Of a DNA stretch of 64,000 nt, positions 33,306 through 44,764 are shown piece after piece. Both the position numbers and the translations under genes were made by a program. The notes under the pieces were generated by a model. It saw only the letters and a list, made by a program, of their open reading frames with translations. It was not told the origin of the DNA and ran no database searches. The stretch covers positions 62,001 to 126,000 of the forward strand of contig QNQO01001864.1 in NCBI GenBank assembly GCA_003290165.1, read 5' to 3'. Source of the stretch: Berberis thunbergii. Its lineage: Eukaryota > Streptophyta > Magnoliopsida > Ranunculales > Berberidaceae. Each line of letters starts with the position of its first letter. Position 1 is the stretch's first letter.

Positions 33306-35308
33306 AAGTTCCCTGTGTTCTTCCTCGTCACTTCCTGATATATCATTCATGAGGGAGAATATATGTCGGGCTGACGACGTTAAACCAAGCGCTCCTAGGA
33401 GGCAGCCTAGCTTTAGTTGTGTGTCTTTACTGTTAGTCTGGATTGATTTTCGAGTGCCCTATTTAGTTGTGTTTCACTCATACTCGTTAGCTCCATAACA
33501 ATTTTGACTTACTACTTGCTTTTTTTTTTAGTTTTCTTTGTTAGTGTCGAGTCTGCATTTTATCGATTTCTAATGAAAACTCCATGATTCTTATGTTAGT
33601 GAGCCTCATTGGTGGAAGATTTCATCGAAATTGGTAAAAACTTTCCCATGGTAATATCCCTTTAACTCTCATTTTTTCTTTTTCCTGCATTTGTCATGAT
33701 CATCATTTTATACATTGAGGACAATGTTTGGTTTAGGTTTGGGGGTGAGGTTTATGAGTTTTTCTGCATTTTTCAAGAAATTTTGAACTAAAATTTATTT
33801 CACAATTTACTATTGTATTCTACTCAATCTCCATTGAGTACATAGTTAATTATGATTGTGTGAAAATTTTTCACTTTGAAAATGCATCCAAGATCTAAGT
33901 CCTTTCCAATGAAGAGGATGTGCTTTCAAGTATGCCTGAAATTTTGAGAAATACATGCTTTCACTTGTCACCTTTATATATCAACAGGAAAACATATGGT
34001 TTGATATAATCCTTAAGTTAGGTCTATTTCATGAGATTTTTTTCAACTCGATTACTTTTTCAACTCGATTACTCGATTACTTTTTAGTTTATTTAGTTGA
34101 GATGCCATAATACCAACCTGAACTTAAGAAATGATGTAGGCAAGTTTTTCTTAAACCTTTTCTAGCCTTTTTACTTACCCACTCATTAGTTCCCTTTTGA
34201 AGCCCTTTGAGCCGTCGATAGCCTTTTATTTTTTAAACCCTTATCAATACCCAATTTATCTAAGAATGTATATGGATGAATGTTAGTTGGAAATGGGCAA
34301 TAAGAAAGAGCAGAGTCAAATATACCATGAGTCCTCAGCGTTGAATCATTCTATTGAGTAGAAGAGGAAAAGCATGTAGTTGAAAAAAAAAACAAAAAAA
34401 AACAAAAAAAAAAGAAAAGAAAGAAAGCGATGTCAATGAAAAAAAAAATGAAGAAAGTAATTGATGGTTAGAACAGTGATTTACTCTTCATAGCCCTTGT
34501 GTTAGTTTAATGGGTGTATACATTCTTAGAGATTTTTCATATACCTTTTTCCATTCTTTGTTAGCCATTTCCTAAGCCCCATTACAACCTATTAAAGTCC
34601 TAGTTGATCTTAAGGGATGGTTAGTTTCGTAGATGTGAAGATTAAATAAATAAGAACTATGGTGTATGATTTAACATTATCAAAAGTAATTGATATTCCT
34701 ATCCATGAGATCATATTCATTCCATTCTTGAAAAGTCCGTTCTTCATATTACTATATGTGAGATGATTGTTTTCCATTATTTACTATTTTCCTCACATAT
34801 AAACTGAGTGAAATAACAAATCTCTGAATGTTTTATTGTGAGTGGCATGAGAGGTTTGAAGTCAAAACAACTTTCTAAAGGAGATTTAGTAATTGTTTTA
34901 CTCTGAAATAAAAGTTACGTTGATAAGGCCATGCACACACACACTTCGAGTTGGGAATAATTGATGAAATTTATTTAACCTTTGGGTATTATTAAATTGT
35001 TGTGAGACTCTTTGATATATTATTGTGAGACTGTTAGCTATTTTCAAAATTTATGAGTCAAAATTTGTGAGACTCTGAGGATAATAGATTGAGTTACCAT
35101 GTTTTGGAAATTTATGAGTCATAATGTTTGTGGGTAACATTTCTGAAAACCCTCACGAGCCTATAACTCGTCCACTAGAGGTAATCTAGGGGTTTAAAGC
35201 CTTGTTGCACGTTTAAGATAAGTGCAACCGATGATTCCTGCGAAAGTGAGTTAGATTTTATTTTATTGTTTTGCTCGAGGACTAGTAAATTATAGGTTTG
35301 GGGGTATT
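33306..35308 (+). other. 3' noncoding region of Athila-type element
   Basis: Contains GGGCTGACGACGTTAAACCA...GGGAGGCAGCCTAG-like sequence (33370-33410) and ACATTGAGGACAATGTTTGG...TTTGGGGGTGAGG (33714-33749), both commonplace in the env-side noncoding part of Athila elements. A-rich simple repeats lie at 34385-34450. It ends with the polypurine tract TAGGTTTGGGGG at 35293-35304. No supported gene. Confidence 0.65.
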
Positions 35309-37272
35309 TGATATTCACATAATTATTACATAATATATCCCTTAATTTATATATGTTAGTGTTTCGATTATTATATTTTATAATAATTATTTCGTTTTCA
35401 TGTTTTTGTAGGAATTTGAGCGTGAATGATGAAATCATATTAAGGCGACAATTTAAGTAATGACAATTGGTCGATTCTAGCGGTGGTACAAAGTAGAGGG
35501 ACACATATCTAAACCTAACCCTAATAAACCTAGGTCAACCTAATTTAACCTAAGCCCAAACCCAAAATGCTAACCTAAAAACCCAAGCCCAAGATAATAG
35601 GAGAACCCTATTTAGTTCCCCCATCTTAGAGAAAGCTTCGGCTCTCTTCTTCCACATCCCTTCTCCCCTCCTTTTTTTTTCAGCCACCACACCAATCCAC
35701 CCTGCCGGCAATCCTCGCTCGATAGGAGAACCGGTAGTGCGATAATCCCACCATCACCCTTCATCTCGTCATCTCTCAACTCGTTCTCTCAGCCAACAAC
35801 CACCTCTTCCTTCATCCCACTGAAACAGGGGGTGACAACCCTGTTTCATGTCATCACGACACACAGCCACCACCACCACTGTTACTAACCACCGTGACAG
35901 GGGCGTGACAACCCTGTTTCACGTTACAAACCTCACCTCGCCACCGAAACAGACCACCACCCTCTCTATCCATAACACAGCCGCAACCACCATCTCTCTC
36001 TCTCTCAGCCACCGATCCTCGCCATCACCACCACCACCACCACCGCGCAATAGGAACAGACCCTGTTTCGCCACCCTCGCAGCCGCCACCCATGTTTCTC
36101 CCATTTCTCGGCTTCCTTCCTGTTTACCTCGCTCTTTCTCACTGTTTCTCTCTCTCTCTCTCACGACCACCCTTAGAGTCAGACCACACAACCACCGTCG
36201 CCTCGAAATAGAGCTCGCGACAGAGGCGCTCCCTGTTTTGCATCATCCTTCATTTTCTTTGTGTTATCTCATTTTTTTTACTCTCTCTCTGTTCTTGCAG
36301 GTACCGGGGCAAGTTCGGGAGAACGAGGAGCTCGCGAGGAGCGAAGAACAGCTGCGGAGCAGGCGCTGTCGTGCTGGGAATGAAGACACAGACCTGTGCA
36401 AAATTCAGGCAGGAGAAAACCGTTTCTCAAAACTGAAAAACATTTTTCACTATTTACACCCCCGATTCTGCTCTATACCACCACAGAGCTTGTGTAGTCC
36501 TTTTCTCAGGATTCGCATCAGTGCAGAGATGACTTTCACCTCCATTGATGCTGTGACCACTACTACCATGGAGAGCTAAACCCTTCGCCAAGGCTACGAT
36601 GAAACCATAGGGTTTCCTAGAGTTTGTTGTATTTAAATTTATTGTTTTCTTTATGCTTGAACGTTAACCACATTTGATTTATGATTTTCAATAATTTGCT
36701 TTCATCGATTATATCCTGATTAATTGTCTAAACTAGTCGGTAGTTAGAAGTACCCTTTGTTGAAATTCAAAGCCTGATTTAATCAATTAATCTGAATCTG
36801 TGATTGTGTGTGTTGTAAGAAGACACACAATGCTAGGGGTTTAGGATTAATTAAAATAAACTTGTGATTGTGTGTGCCGTAAGAAGACACGCAATGCTAA
36901 GGGTTTATACCTTTGCTGAAATCAATTGTGAACTTAGATTAATCTTTAGGTTAGTCATGTTAATTCTTGAAAACATTAATTTGGATTACACAAATCTCAA
37001 AGAACCTGTGGTGGAGTCAATGCCTTGGTTTTCCTTATCATATTCTTAAAAACTTCTTATTTTGTTTTTTAAATTGATTTTTAGTTTAGATATTTTAATT
37101 GCTGTAACCCCATTTAAATTAGTTTAAGTCAACTCTGAAAATTTAATTACAACCACAGTCCTTGTGGGATCGACCTGTACTTGCCCTTGTCTACCAGTTA
37201 GACACTGTCACTTGCAGTTATTACAAGTGGGTTAAATTAACCTATTTTTTTAGGTTAGTTAAATCTGCATCA
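35309..37272 (+). repeat. 3' LTR of Athila-type element (1964 bp)
   Basis: Same ends as the 5' LTR. The 128-bp excess is explained mainly by two extra blocks, near 35700-35742 and 35845-35915, the second repeating CGTGACAACCCTGTTTCA. Confidence 0.88.
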
Positions 37273-37359
37273 ACTGTGTGGCGAGCTGCTTGAGATTCCC
37301 ACCATCCATATCATTTATGACTGATCAAGGCGGACGAAAAATTCAGGGAGTAAGGGTTT

Positions 37360-37865
37360 GGCGACCAAACTGAAGTGCAGTGATCCCATGGCAAGTTGTC
37401 GGAATCAGTTCAGGATTGACTAGGCTCCCACCTTTCGAACCGATGACGTCCACCCCGCGCGGAGGGGGGTTTACGAGTTCGAGAGGATTTGGCGATCACG
37501 CTGAAAAGTAGTGGTCTCATGGCAAGCCGTCAGAATTAGTTCAGGACTGACAGGCTCTCACCATCCAAATTATATACACCTGAGTGCACCAAGCTACAAA
37601 CTTGAGAATGTTCTGGTGGTTGCGTTGAAAAACAGCGGTCCCGTGGCAAACCTTCGAGATAAGTTCGGGACTGACTGGGTTCCCACTTTCTAGACAATCT
37701 ACACCTTTGCGCTGAGGCTACAAGTCTAGGGGGTGATTCAGCGACCAAACTGAAGAGCGGTGGTCCTGTGGCGATCCATTGAAATTAGTTCGGGACTGAC
37801 TGGGCTCCCACCTTCTGGACTATCTACACCCTCGCATTGAAGGCTATAAGTCCAGGGTTTGATCA
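37360..37865 (+). repeat. Tandem repeat block, four units of about 125 bp, inside Tat element
   Basis: Units start near 37360, 37491, 37615 and 37740, each beginning TGGCGACCAAACTGAAGWGC-like and containing GTGGTCCYRTGGCAA, TTAGTTCGGGACTGACTGGG and CTCCCACCTTCTGGA. Spacing is 131, 124 and 125 bp, with marked divergence between units. A weak fifth unit may follow to about 37980. Confidence 0.8.
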
Positions 37866-39811
37866 GAAACTTTCGTCGCTAGTCGTTACTAGCTATGCTT
37901 ATATGATTAGGTTTAGCGATCACTGTCCACAAAAGGGGCAATAACCCCTGGCAAGTCGTCGTCACCAGGCGTGATAACACTTATTTGACTTCTACTTCAT
38001 AAACCATCGATGCCCGCGCTAGGCGGACTAGGTGTCGGAATGAACCAGAAGCTATCGTCATCAGTCATGGCTGACTAAGCTTGCTTGGTTTGAAAGGAGG
38101 TTTCGTCTGCTAAGGAGCGTGTGAACCTGATCTATTCGCTTGGCACATGGTGTGGAGGAAGTTAGCTTAAACCAACTAGTGATATGTAGGTACGATCTCT
38201 ATGCCAGGGTTGACTAGGATCTTCTGGTGTTCGTGCCATGCATGCGACGGGGTGTTGTTCGATTATCAGGTCGGACCCATGGGCTCGCAGAGAAAGGGCT
38301 AGGGTTTCCTGCAAGGCGCATTGTGTGTACAGTGTAGATCGTGTGGTGTCACATGTACGACGCAGGTTGCGTGACGGTTGAGTATCAATTTATCCTTCAA
38401 TTGATGGGGTTGCATGTAGCACCATTAATTGATTAACGTGTTCTGCGTAGTTTCCTTGGAAATCGTCGCCTTCCTATTTTCCAGACGCTATTCAATGCTT
38501 GGCATTTAATGTTTGAGTGCTCGTTTGGTGAACAATTACGTCTATATAATGGTGTTTCCTAATCGTTGTAGGCAGTATCTTTTGCAGAGTTTATCTCCAG
38601 TAATGTTTTTGTTTGAAGAAGGCGCTTTGGATTTTTCAAAGGCTGAAGAAGATGTTTTGGGTTTTCCAAAGGCTGAAGTTGTATCTCTATGTCTGGAGTC
38701 TCCGAGTGTTGTGATGTTTATGTCGTTCAGGCAAGGCGAAAGTTGTTGTTATGTGTGGTCACCTGATATGGGTGGGCACGTAATTGATCTGCTGAGGTCT
38801 CATAATTCCTTCTCATATCGCGTACAGATTTATTACTAAAGGAGATGTCGTGGTGTTACACTGTAGCACATGTATCCTCGTGCGCTTGGATTCTGCGGCT
38901 ATCCAATGGCTGATCGAAGTGTTAGTTGATGTGCGATGTCTTCGGGTGTGGTATTTTTCAATCACACCGGGTATTGCATGTGTGAAAAGTGGTCTCCCTT
39001 GGCAGCATTGTGATACCTCTTGCGGCCACCCTATCCGCCCACTTCGAAGACATTCGATGAAGTGAGAAAGGGTGAGATGTTCCTAAACGAGATCATAGAT
39101 CTTTGGGAGGTGTTCAACGCTGCAACAAGGGTGTCTCCGTTTGGTGATGTAACATAGCAATTTTTCTGCTCAGTCCTTTCAATCCCCAATTACACTACGT
39201 CTTTATCTTGGGAAGGGGCCGAGCATCTCCCATTCTGTTAACTCCGTTGTCGTCTTTGGAAGTGGTCCAACAACTTTTATCTTTCCTCTTACTTGCAGAC
39301 CGTTCATAGTATGTAATCTTTTGTATCGCCTCAGGGCGTTTTCAATATATAGTTTTTTGTATCCGCCTCGAGGTGCTTGTTGTTACATCTTTCCAATAAT
39401 CAATAGATATTGTTTATGAAATTCTTGTTTTATTTAGCAGACTAACTGTTGATGGAGCTAAAACAATCTTTGGCCTCGAAGCGAATTCAGATAGCTTTCG
39501 CGGATCATTTAGCGGACTGTCGAGGCGTTACATAGGTCAATGAAGAGCAGGCCTTGCAGAAGGGGGATCACTGCACCGACAGGATGTCGAGAAGATGTAT
39601 TCCTACTTGCCATTTCCTTTACGACTTGCTGGGCGGGAGAGTTGACTGCTTCTGTGCCCCTTCTGCCTTTAGGCCTTGCACTGGATCAGGCTACTCTGCA
39701 TGATGTAGCTAGATTTGGGAGCACTCTATCTATTTTATTGTAGCGTAGTGGCAACCTCGTGTAGTAGGTTGGTCTCTATGTATTGTCCATTCTGAGTTGT
39801 TAGCAGTATAC
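37866..39811. other. Tat internal noncoding DNA
   Basis: No frame over 110 codons with a recognisable domain. A local near-repeat, TTTTGTATCGCCTCAGG and TTTTGTATCCGCCTCGAGG, lies at 39311 and 39354. The region where pol would be expected in a complete element contains none of its motifs on the minus strand, so pol was deleted here. Confidence 0.5.
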
Positions 39812-41714
39812 TTAACTTACTAGTGAAGGATGGAGATCACTGCTTCCATTTGGTGGTAGCCATGGTCTCCCAAGGATGAGGTTGTAGGACGATGGTGCGT
39901 CTACCACCATAAAGTCCAAAAACAAGACCTTCCTTAGCTGTGGCTCTCTAGCTACTGTGGCAAGCCTTATCCTTTCAACGAGGAAACACATCTCCCCGCT
40001 GAACCCAATCAGCGGGTGCTCTGATAGCTTTAGGCTTTCCTCCCTGAGGTCCATGCTGCGGAAAACATTTTAGAACAGAACGTTGAGCGAGCTTCCTGTG
40101 TCAACGATGGCTCTCTTCACTTCCCACTTTGCGATGGACACAGAGATGTCCAAGGCGAAGTTATGTGGTGCTTGGCCTCCGTCTAAGTCCCTGTCCATGA
40201 ATATCAAAGTAGGAATGGGGTTCTGAATTCTTGAATAGCAAATGTGTTTGTCCTCGTTCGTGGGTTGTGTTCGCATATCCAACAAAGTCCGCTTGCAGGA
40301 CCTGTGCAATTGGTCTTCATTCGGTCCGACTCCATGAAGGACGTATATTATCCCAAAAGTCTCATTTTCTACAACTTTGACTAACTTCCCCTGCCCTTGG
40401 CTTGTTCTGGTTGCTTTCCAGACTTGAAAAAATCTTTTAATTTGCCTTTGCGGATCCAGTACTCTACTTCATACCTCAAACTCTTGCAGTCATTGGTATT
40501 GTGGCCGCCTTCTTTATGGTACGCACAATACTTGTCGTTATCCCTTCTGACAGGGTCTCAGCATGTCTTCGATGGCCACTTCAATTCTTCCCAATTATTC
40601 ATGGAGTTGAGTACATCCGACAGACTAGCATTCAAAGGTGTTACGGCTCTGGATCCAACGTAGTTGGATGACTTCTCTGGCCTAGGACGATCAAGATCCA
40701 GCCTATTGTAAGTGTGTTTCCTCTTGCTCTACTCATTTTCCTTGTGTTTCTTTCCTTATTTCTTATCCCTTGAAGCAGAGAGCTTTCTGTCCACTTCAGT
40801 TTTCCTCTTGGTTGTCCTTGATTCCTCCAGGGTGATGTGTCTCTAAACACTCTTGAGGAGCTCCACCATGTCCATAGGAGGCTCCAAAGTGAGAACCTCG
40901 AAGAGCTTTCCTTCTTTGAGGCCCACGGTGAAGGCCGTTACGGCTGTATCATCGATGCACCCGTCGATGAGGGTCAGCTTGTTGTTGAAACGCGTGACAT
41001 ACTCTCGGAGTGTCTCGCCAGACCTCTGCCTTAGATAGAGTATGTAGTGCAGGCCTTTTCTAAAACGCTGGCTTCCGAAGAAGCTGGTTAGAAATTCCTT
41101 CACCAGTGTTATAAAAAAATCAATCGACTTCGGCAAAAGGCTGTGGAACCACGTCAATGCGGGGCCTTTGAGACTAGTAGGAAAGGTTCTGCACATGATG
41201 GATTCAGATCCTTCCTTGAGAGCCATCACGCGTTGATCATGGCATAGATGATTGAAGGGATCGGTGGTCCCATCGTAGGAATCTAGCTTCAGGGGAGTGC
41301 ACTTCCTTGGGAGGGCTTCATTCATTATCTGATCTACGAATGGTGGGACGGAAAGGCGATACAGGAAGTCAGGATCATGCGCTCCTCTGTGAAGGGGATT
41401 CCTGAGACCGAGCCTCTCTATCCTAGTGGCTAGATCAGCGTTAGCCCCACAGCTTCCTTTAGTCCAATAGGAATTGGTAGGGGCTTGGCTTTCTTGTGCT
41501 TGCTCCCTATCGTCCATGGGAAGTGGAGGTTCATGACGTTCTTGATAAGTTGCTGTAATTGGGATGCAAGCACCTCGATTTTGAGGTTTGTTGTTGCTTC
41601 CATTGGTGCAGGGGCGTGAGTAGGCTGCCATTGCATGGCAGGAACTGGTACAGGGATAGCCGGAGCGTTGGACGTGTCCCCTGGTTCGTTGTTGCGTGAT
41701 CTAATGGTCACCAT
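39812..41714 (-). pseudogene. Tat-lineage gag-protease, broken
   Basis: The start ATG at 41714 (MVTIRSRNNEPGDTS) opens the Gag leader. A frameshift near 41530 moves to the frame 41631-40843, which holds the Gag core with KLDSYDGTTDPFNHL, FPTSLKGPALTWFHSLLPKS and YVTRFNNKLTLI. A CHHC-type knuckle CAYHKEGGHNTNDC follows near 40545-40505, then a protease with VKRAIVDTGSSLNVLF (40115-40070) and PSSYNLILGRPWLPP (about 39850). These are Tat/Ogre-lineage hallmarks. Stops at 40842 and 40069 and other shifts break it, and no reverse transcriptase follows. It belongs to the large nested element. Confidence 0.8.
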
Positions 41715-41783
41715 CTCTCTGGGATTTGGTAGGAGATGACGCTTAGTGTAAAATTAAAAACTATGTCAACAAGATTGAAAAAT

Positions 41784-42220
41784 GGTTATTACTAAATAAC
41801 GTCACTATTTCTGCTGAAAGACACCACCATCTCATTTTATTTTTTTGGATCTGTTAAAGGACACCATCACCCACCCTCACCTGCTCTTTTATCTTCACAG
41901 AAGCAACATTTCGGCCAACCCCATCACCATCTCGCCCTGCCACCACCAGTCGGCAGTGGTGATTGATAGAAGTGAAGAAGAAGAAAAGGGAGGAGGAGAG
42001 AGAGGTGGCGGGGTAGTGGTGGTGAAGGGGAGGGGGGAGAATAGGTGGCGGTGGCGGGGTGGTGGTGGTGAAGGGGAGGAGGAAGAGGAAGAGGAAGAGG
42101 AGGAGAGGTGGCGGTGATTGATGGAAAAGAAAGAGAAAAGGATGAGAAGAAAGGTAAAGTTTCTCTTATATTTGTGGTGTCCTTTAGAAAATAAGGGGTT
42201 GGTGGTGTTATTTAGCAACA
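41784..42220. repeat. MITE-like element with imperfect terminal inverted repeats
   Basis: The left end GTTATTACTAAATAACGTCA...AAAGACACCACC resembles the reverse complement of the right end, GTTGCTAAATAACACCACCA...AAAGGACACCAC. The interior is low-complexity GGA/GGT (41960-42120). Frames there are compositional and not genes. No clear TSD. Confidence 0.45.
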
Positions 42221-42342
42221 ACGAAGCTATAATTTGCATTTGCATGCATGCAAATTTTCTTCTCTACACCACAACCTTGGTCCTAAATTAAAAACAACAT
42301 ATTTGAGTTGATCATGATTGTGGTCTATGTGATTATTTTGAC

Positions 42343-43275
42343 GGCAGCGACTACTCCACACCACTTAAAGTATTGTCTCACATCACTATATCAATGTTTT
42401 CTCTCTCACATCGCCTACTTTATTTTCACACCACCACTTCTCTCCTACACCATTAATAAAAACTCAAAATTTTTTCACTCCTCCCCTTTCTTCATCTTCT
42501 TTCTTCCCTTATTCTTCTTTTCACCCAAATTTGCATACGTCTGGGTGAAGTTTTGCCCAATCATCTCATTGCTTAATGTGAATGGGTGACAAGTTTGCGT
42601 GACTTTAGTAAAATGGTCATAACTTTCTCATTTCAAAATATTTTTCTAGTGATTCAAATTGTGTTTATTAGATAACTCAGAGTACTACAATTTTCATGTT
42701 TTTATGAGCTTAAGAATCGGTCTCGATCGAGTATATAAGTTGGCTAAAAGTCAGAAACACTACTCCATTTTCATTGCGAGATAGATTTTTGCGACTTTAG
42801 TAAAATGACTATAACTTGCTCATTTCAAAAGATTTTTAAGTGATTCAAATTGTGTTTATTAGATAACTCAGCGCACTACAATTGTCATGTTTTGATGATC
42901 TTAAGAATCAATCTTGGTCGAACATATAAGTTGGACGAAAGTCAGGGACACTACCTCGTTTTCATTGCGAGACCGATTTGCGCGACTTTAGTAAAATGAC
43001 CATAACTTGCTCATTTCAAAAGATTTTCAAGTGATTCAAATTGTGTTTATTAGATAACTCAGAGTACTACAATTTTTGTGCTTTGATGAACTTGAAAATC
43101 AGTCTCAATTGTGGGTTTCAATTAGTCGAAAGTTACCCTATTTTTATGTTATTGTTTTTTTTTCAAAAAACTGTTTTTTGTTTTGGGTGTCGTGGGTTAG
43201 TAGGAAAAAAAACATGATGGTGTGAGACAATATATATATATATATGATAGTGTGGACTGTGCAGTAGTCGCTGCC
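42343..43275. mobile_element. Non-autonomous Mutator-like element with 9-bp TSD
   Basis: The left end GGCAGCGACTACTCCACACC and the reverse complement of the right end (GGCAGCGACTACTGCACAGT) form terminal inverted repeats. The flanks TATTTTGAC (42334-42342) and CATTTTGAC (43276-43284) are a 9-bp target duplication with one mismatch, the size Mutator-like elements make. The interior codes for nothing and is mostly a tandem array. The same terminus occurs at 60283 in front of a decayed transposase. Confidence 0.82.
42594..43143 (+). repeat. Three tandem units of about 192 bp inside Mutator-like element
   Basis: Units starting TTGCGYGACTTTAGTAAAATG lie at about 42594, 42787 and 42979. Each contains GTGATTCAAATTGTGTTTAT and TTAGATAACTCAG. 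The third is truncated and changed at its end. Confidence 0.85.
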
Positions 43276-44085
43276 CATTTTGACTTTATATTTTTTCACA
43301 CACATTGTGGATGGAGATTATAAGCAATGAATCTCAGGTTACAAGGGTCTGATTCTGAAGAAGAAACATATACATGTTTCTTAGGACATCTATTGGGAGC
43401 ACAAGCTATTTAAGCACATAAGAATTACTGTAAAGGAAAATGAAACTAGGTGGTTTGCTTGTAAGCTCTAATTGAATATAGGACACACTGATGACCACGG
43501 ATTGTGATTTTGTTTTTTGAGTTAATTTTGATCCTATGATTTTAAAAAATATTTAGTGAAATATTTCATTTTGTGTAAATTTTATTTATTGTGATTTCGA
43601 ATTTAACTATATAAGTTATGCACTTTAAACTCTTAAATATAAATAAATAAATAAATAAGTCTCACATGAGTTGTTGTGTCATATCGATTACATATTACAT
43701 AAAATCACTCACATAATAAATTTTTTATACTGAAATAACATTATAGCATGTTAAAATATATGGAGATTAAAATATTTATTTTTTTCTCATATTTTTTAAC
43801 ATATTTCGATAACTTCAAAATAGTAAATATATATTTCATAAAATTTCTAGATATTTGGAGAAAACACATTCCTTGCTGACGACTCTATTGCTCTTCTACG
43901 AAATTAAATTATGCAGCTGTGTATAAATGTTGGACGGATCTAGGTGGGGGCAAGTGGGGGTGCTTGCCTCCACTGACTTTTGAAAAAAGATTTGATTATT
44001 TGCGATTTGCCCACCTTTAAATGCTGAGAACACTATCTCGCCCCACCCCTTCCTCTCTCGGTCTCCCCCTCAGTTCACTACACCA
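43276..44085. other. AT-rich intergenic, insertion target of CACTA element
   Basis: No frame or element ends recognised. GTT at 44083-44085 is the left half of the CACTA target duplication. The sequence resumes at 51224. Confidence 0.5.
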
Positions 44086-44435
44086 AAATGCTTGTTTAGC
44101 TACGGGGAGGTGGCCACGGCTCTAAGCCGTTGGCTTATTTGCCACGGCTATAAACCGTGGATAGCGTGGCCAACGGCCTAAAACTGTGGCTAAAAAAATA
44201 GTTAGCCACGGCTCTAAACCGTGGGTGCATTAGCCACGGCCTAAAACCGTTGCTATATTGTGCAACGGCCAAAAGCCGTTTCTAAATTTGCACATGCCGC
44301 GCTCCTGCGTGTTTGAGATTTGGAGAGTGATTTCGCGCTCTGGCGAAAATGGGGGGAAGAGTGATTTCGCGCTCTGGCGAAAAAATTTGGCAAAAAATTG
44401 AAATTTTTTTTTTTGCTATTTCGACCTAGATCTGT

Positions 44436-44657
44436 TTGCGCGGTCATTGCGAAAAAAATTTCGACGTAAATCAGAGAGAGGTTTGGCGCAGAGGAGAAGA
44501 AGGACGAACTGAAGAAGAAGATGAAGAACCAAAGCAGATTCTCAGATCCAGCGAGGAGCTCTCTGCCCTGATCTCAGATCCAGCAAAGAGGAGGGGTTTC
44601 AGCGAGGAGAAGAGGTTCTCGCCCTGCTCTCAGATTGGTTCAGATCTCCTTCCAGGT
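44436..44657 (+). other. Leader-like exon candidate in Pack-CACTA
   Basis: A purine-rich segment (GAGAGAGG, GAAGAAGAAGATGAAGAACC) follows the subterminal repeats and reaches a possible donor CTTCCAG|GTAAGATG at 44656. It looks like the 5' exon of a transcript, perhaps from one of the captured genes, but carries no recognised protein motif. Confidence 0.35.
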
Positions 44658-44764
44658 AAGATGTTTCAGTTCCACTTAGTTATTTTCTTCAGATCGCCGC
44701 CTCCCCCGCACCGCAGGCCCCCTCTTCCTCTCGCATCCTCCGCACTCCAACATCTCATTGCCAA

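Larger units (their letters stand above)
28517..37272 (+). mobile_element. Athila-type LARD-like retrotransposon, complete, 8756 bp
   Basis: LTRs at 28517-30352 and 35309-37272 begin TGATATTCACATAATTATTAC and end TTAAATCTGCATCA. After the 5' LTR comes TTTTTGGCGCCGTTGTCAGG, the aspartate-tRNA primer site typical of the Athila clade. TATAGGTTTGGGGGTATT precedes the 3' LTR as polypurine tract. The flanks ACCGT and ACTGT are a 5-bp TSD with one mismatch. The interior (about 5 kb) has a partial gag and a scrap of pol, with no gag N-terminal domain, protease, reverse transcriptase, RNase H or integrase. The element depended on enzymes supplied by a relative. Confidence 0.88.
14735..41760 (-). mobile_element. 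Tat-lineage Ty3/gypsy element, nested host of three insertions
   Basis: Read on the minus strand, the pieces in element order are gag-protease (41714 to 39812), a long noncoding region with a tandem-repeat block (37360-37865), an ORF in antisense (25590-27972 on the plus strand), a polypurine tract (25341-25323) and the 3' LTR (25322 to 14735). Known Tat elements show this arrangement, with an antisense ORF between pol and the 3' LTR. Reverse transcriptase, RNase H, integrase and the 5' LTR are missing, so the element is deleted and truncated near 41750. It contains a TRIM, a complete chromovirus and an Athila-type element. Grouping the pieces into one element is inference from matching lineage, orientation and order. 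Confidence 0.6.

Noticed and set aside
35848..36579. 243-codon frame in the 3' LTR as a gene
   Set aside because: It lies wholly inside an LTR and is duplicated in the other LTR by structure. The composition follows CCACCA and TCTC tracts.
41845..42245. Glu/Gly-rich plus frame and Ser/Pro-rich minus frame
   Set aside because: Both come from a GGA/GGT simple-sequence tract inside a MITE-like repeat. They have low complexity and no domain.
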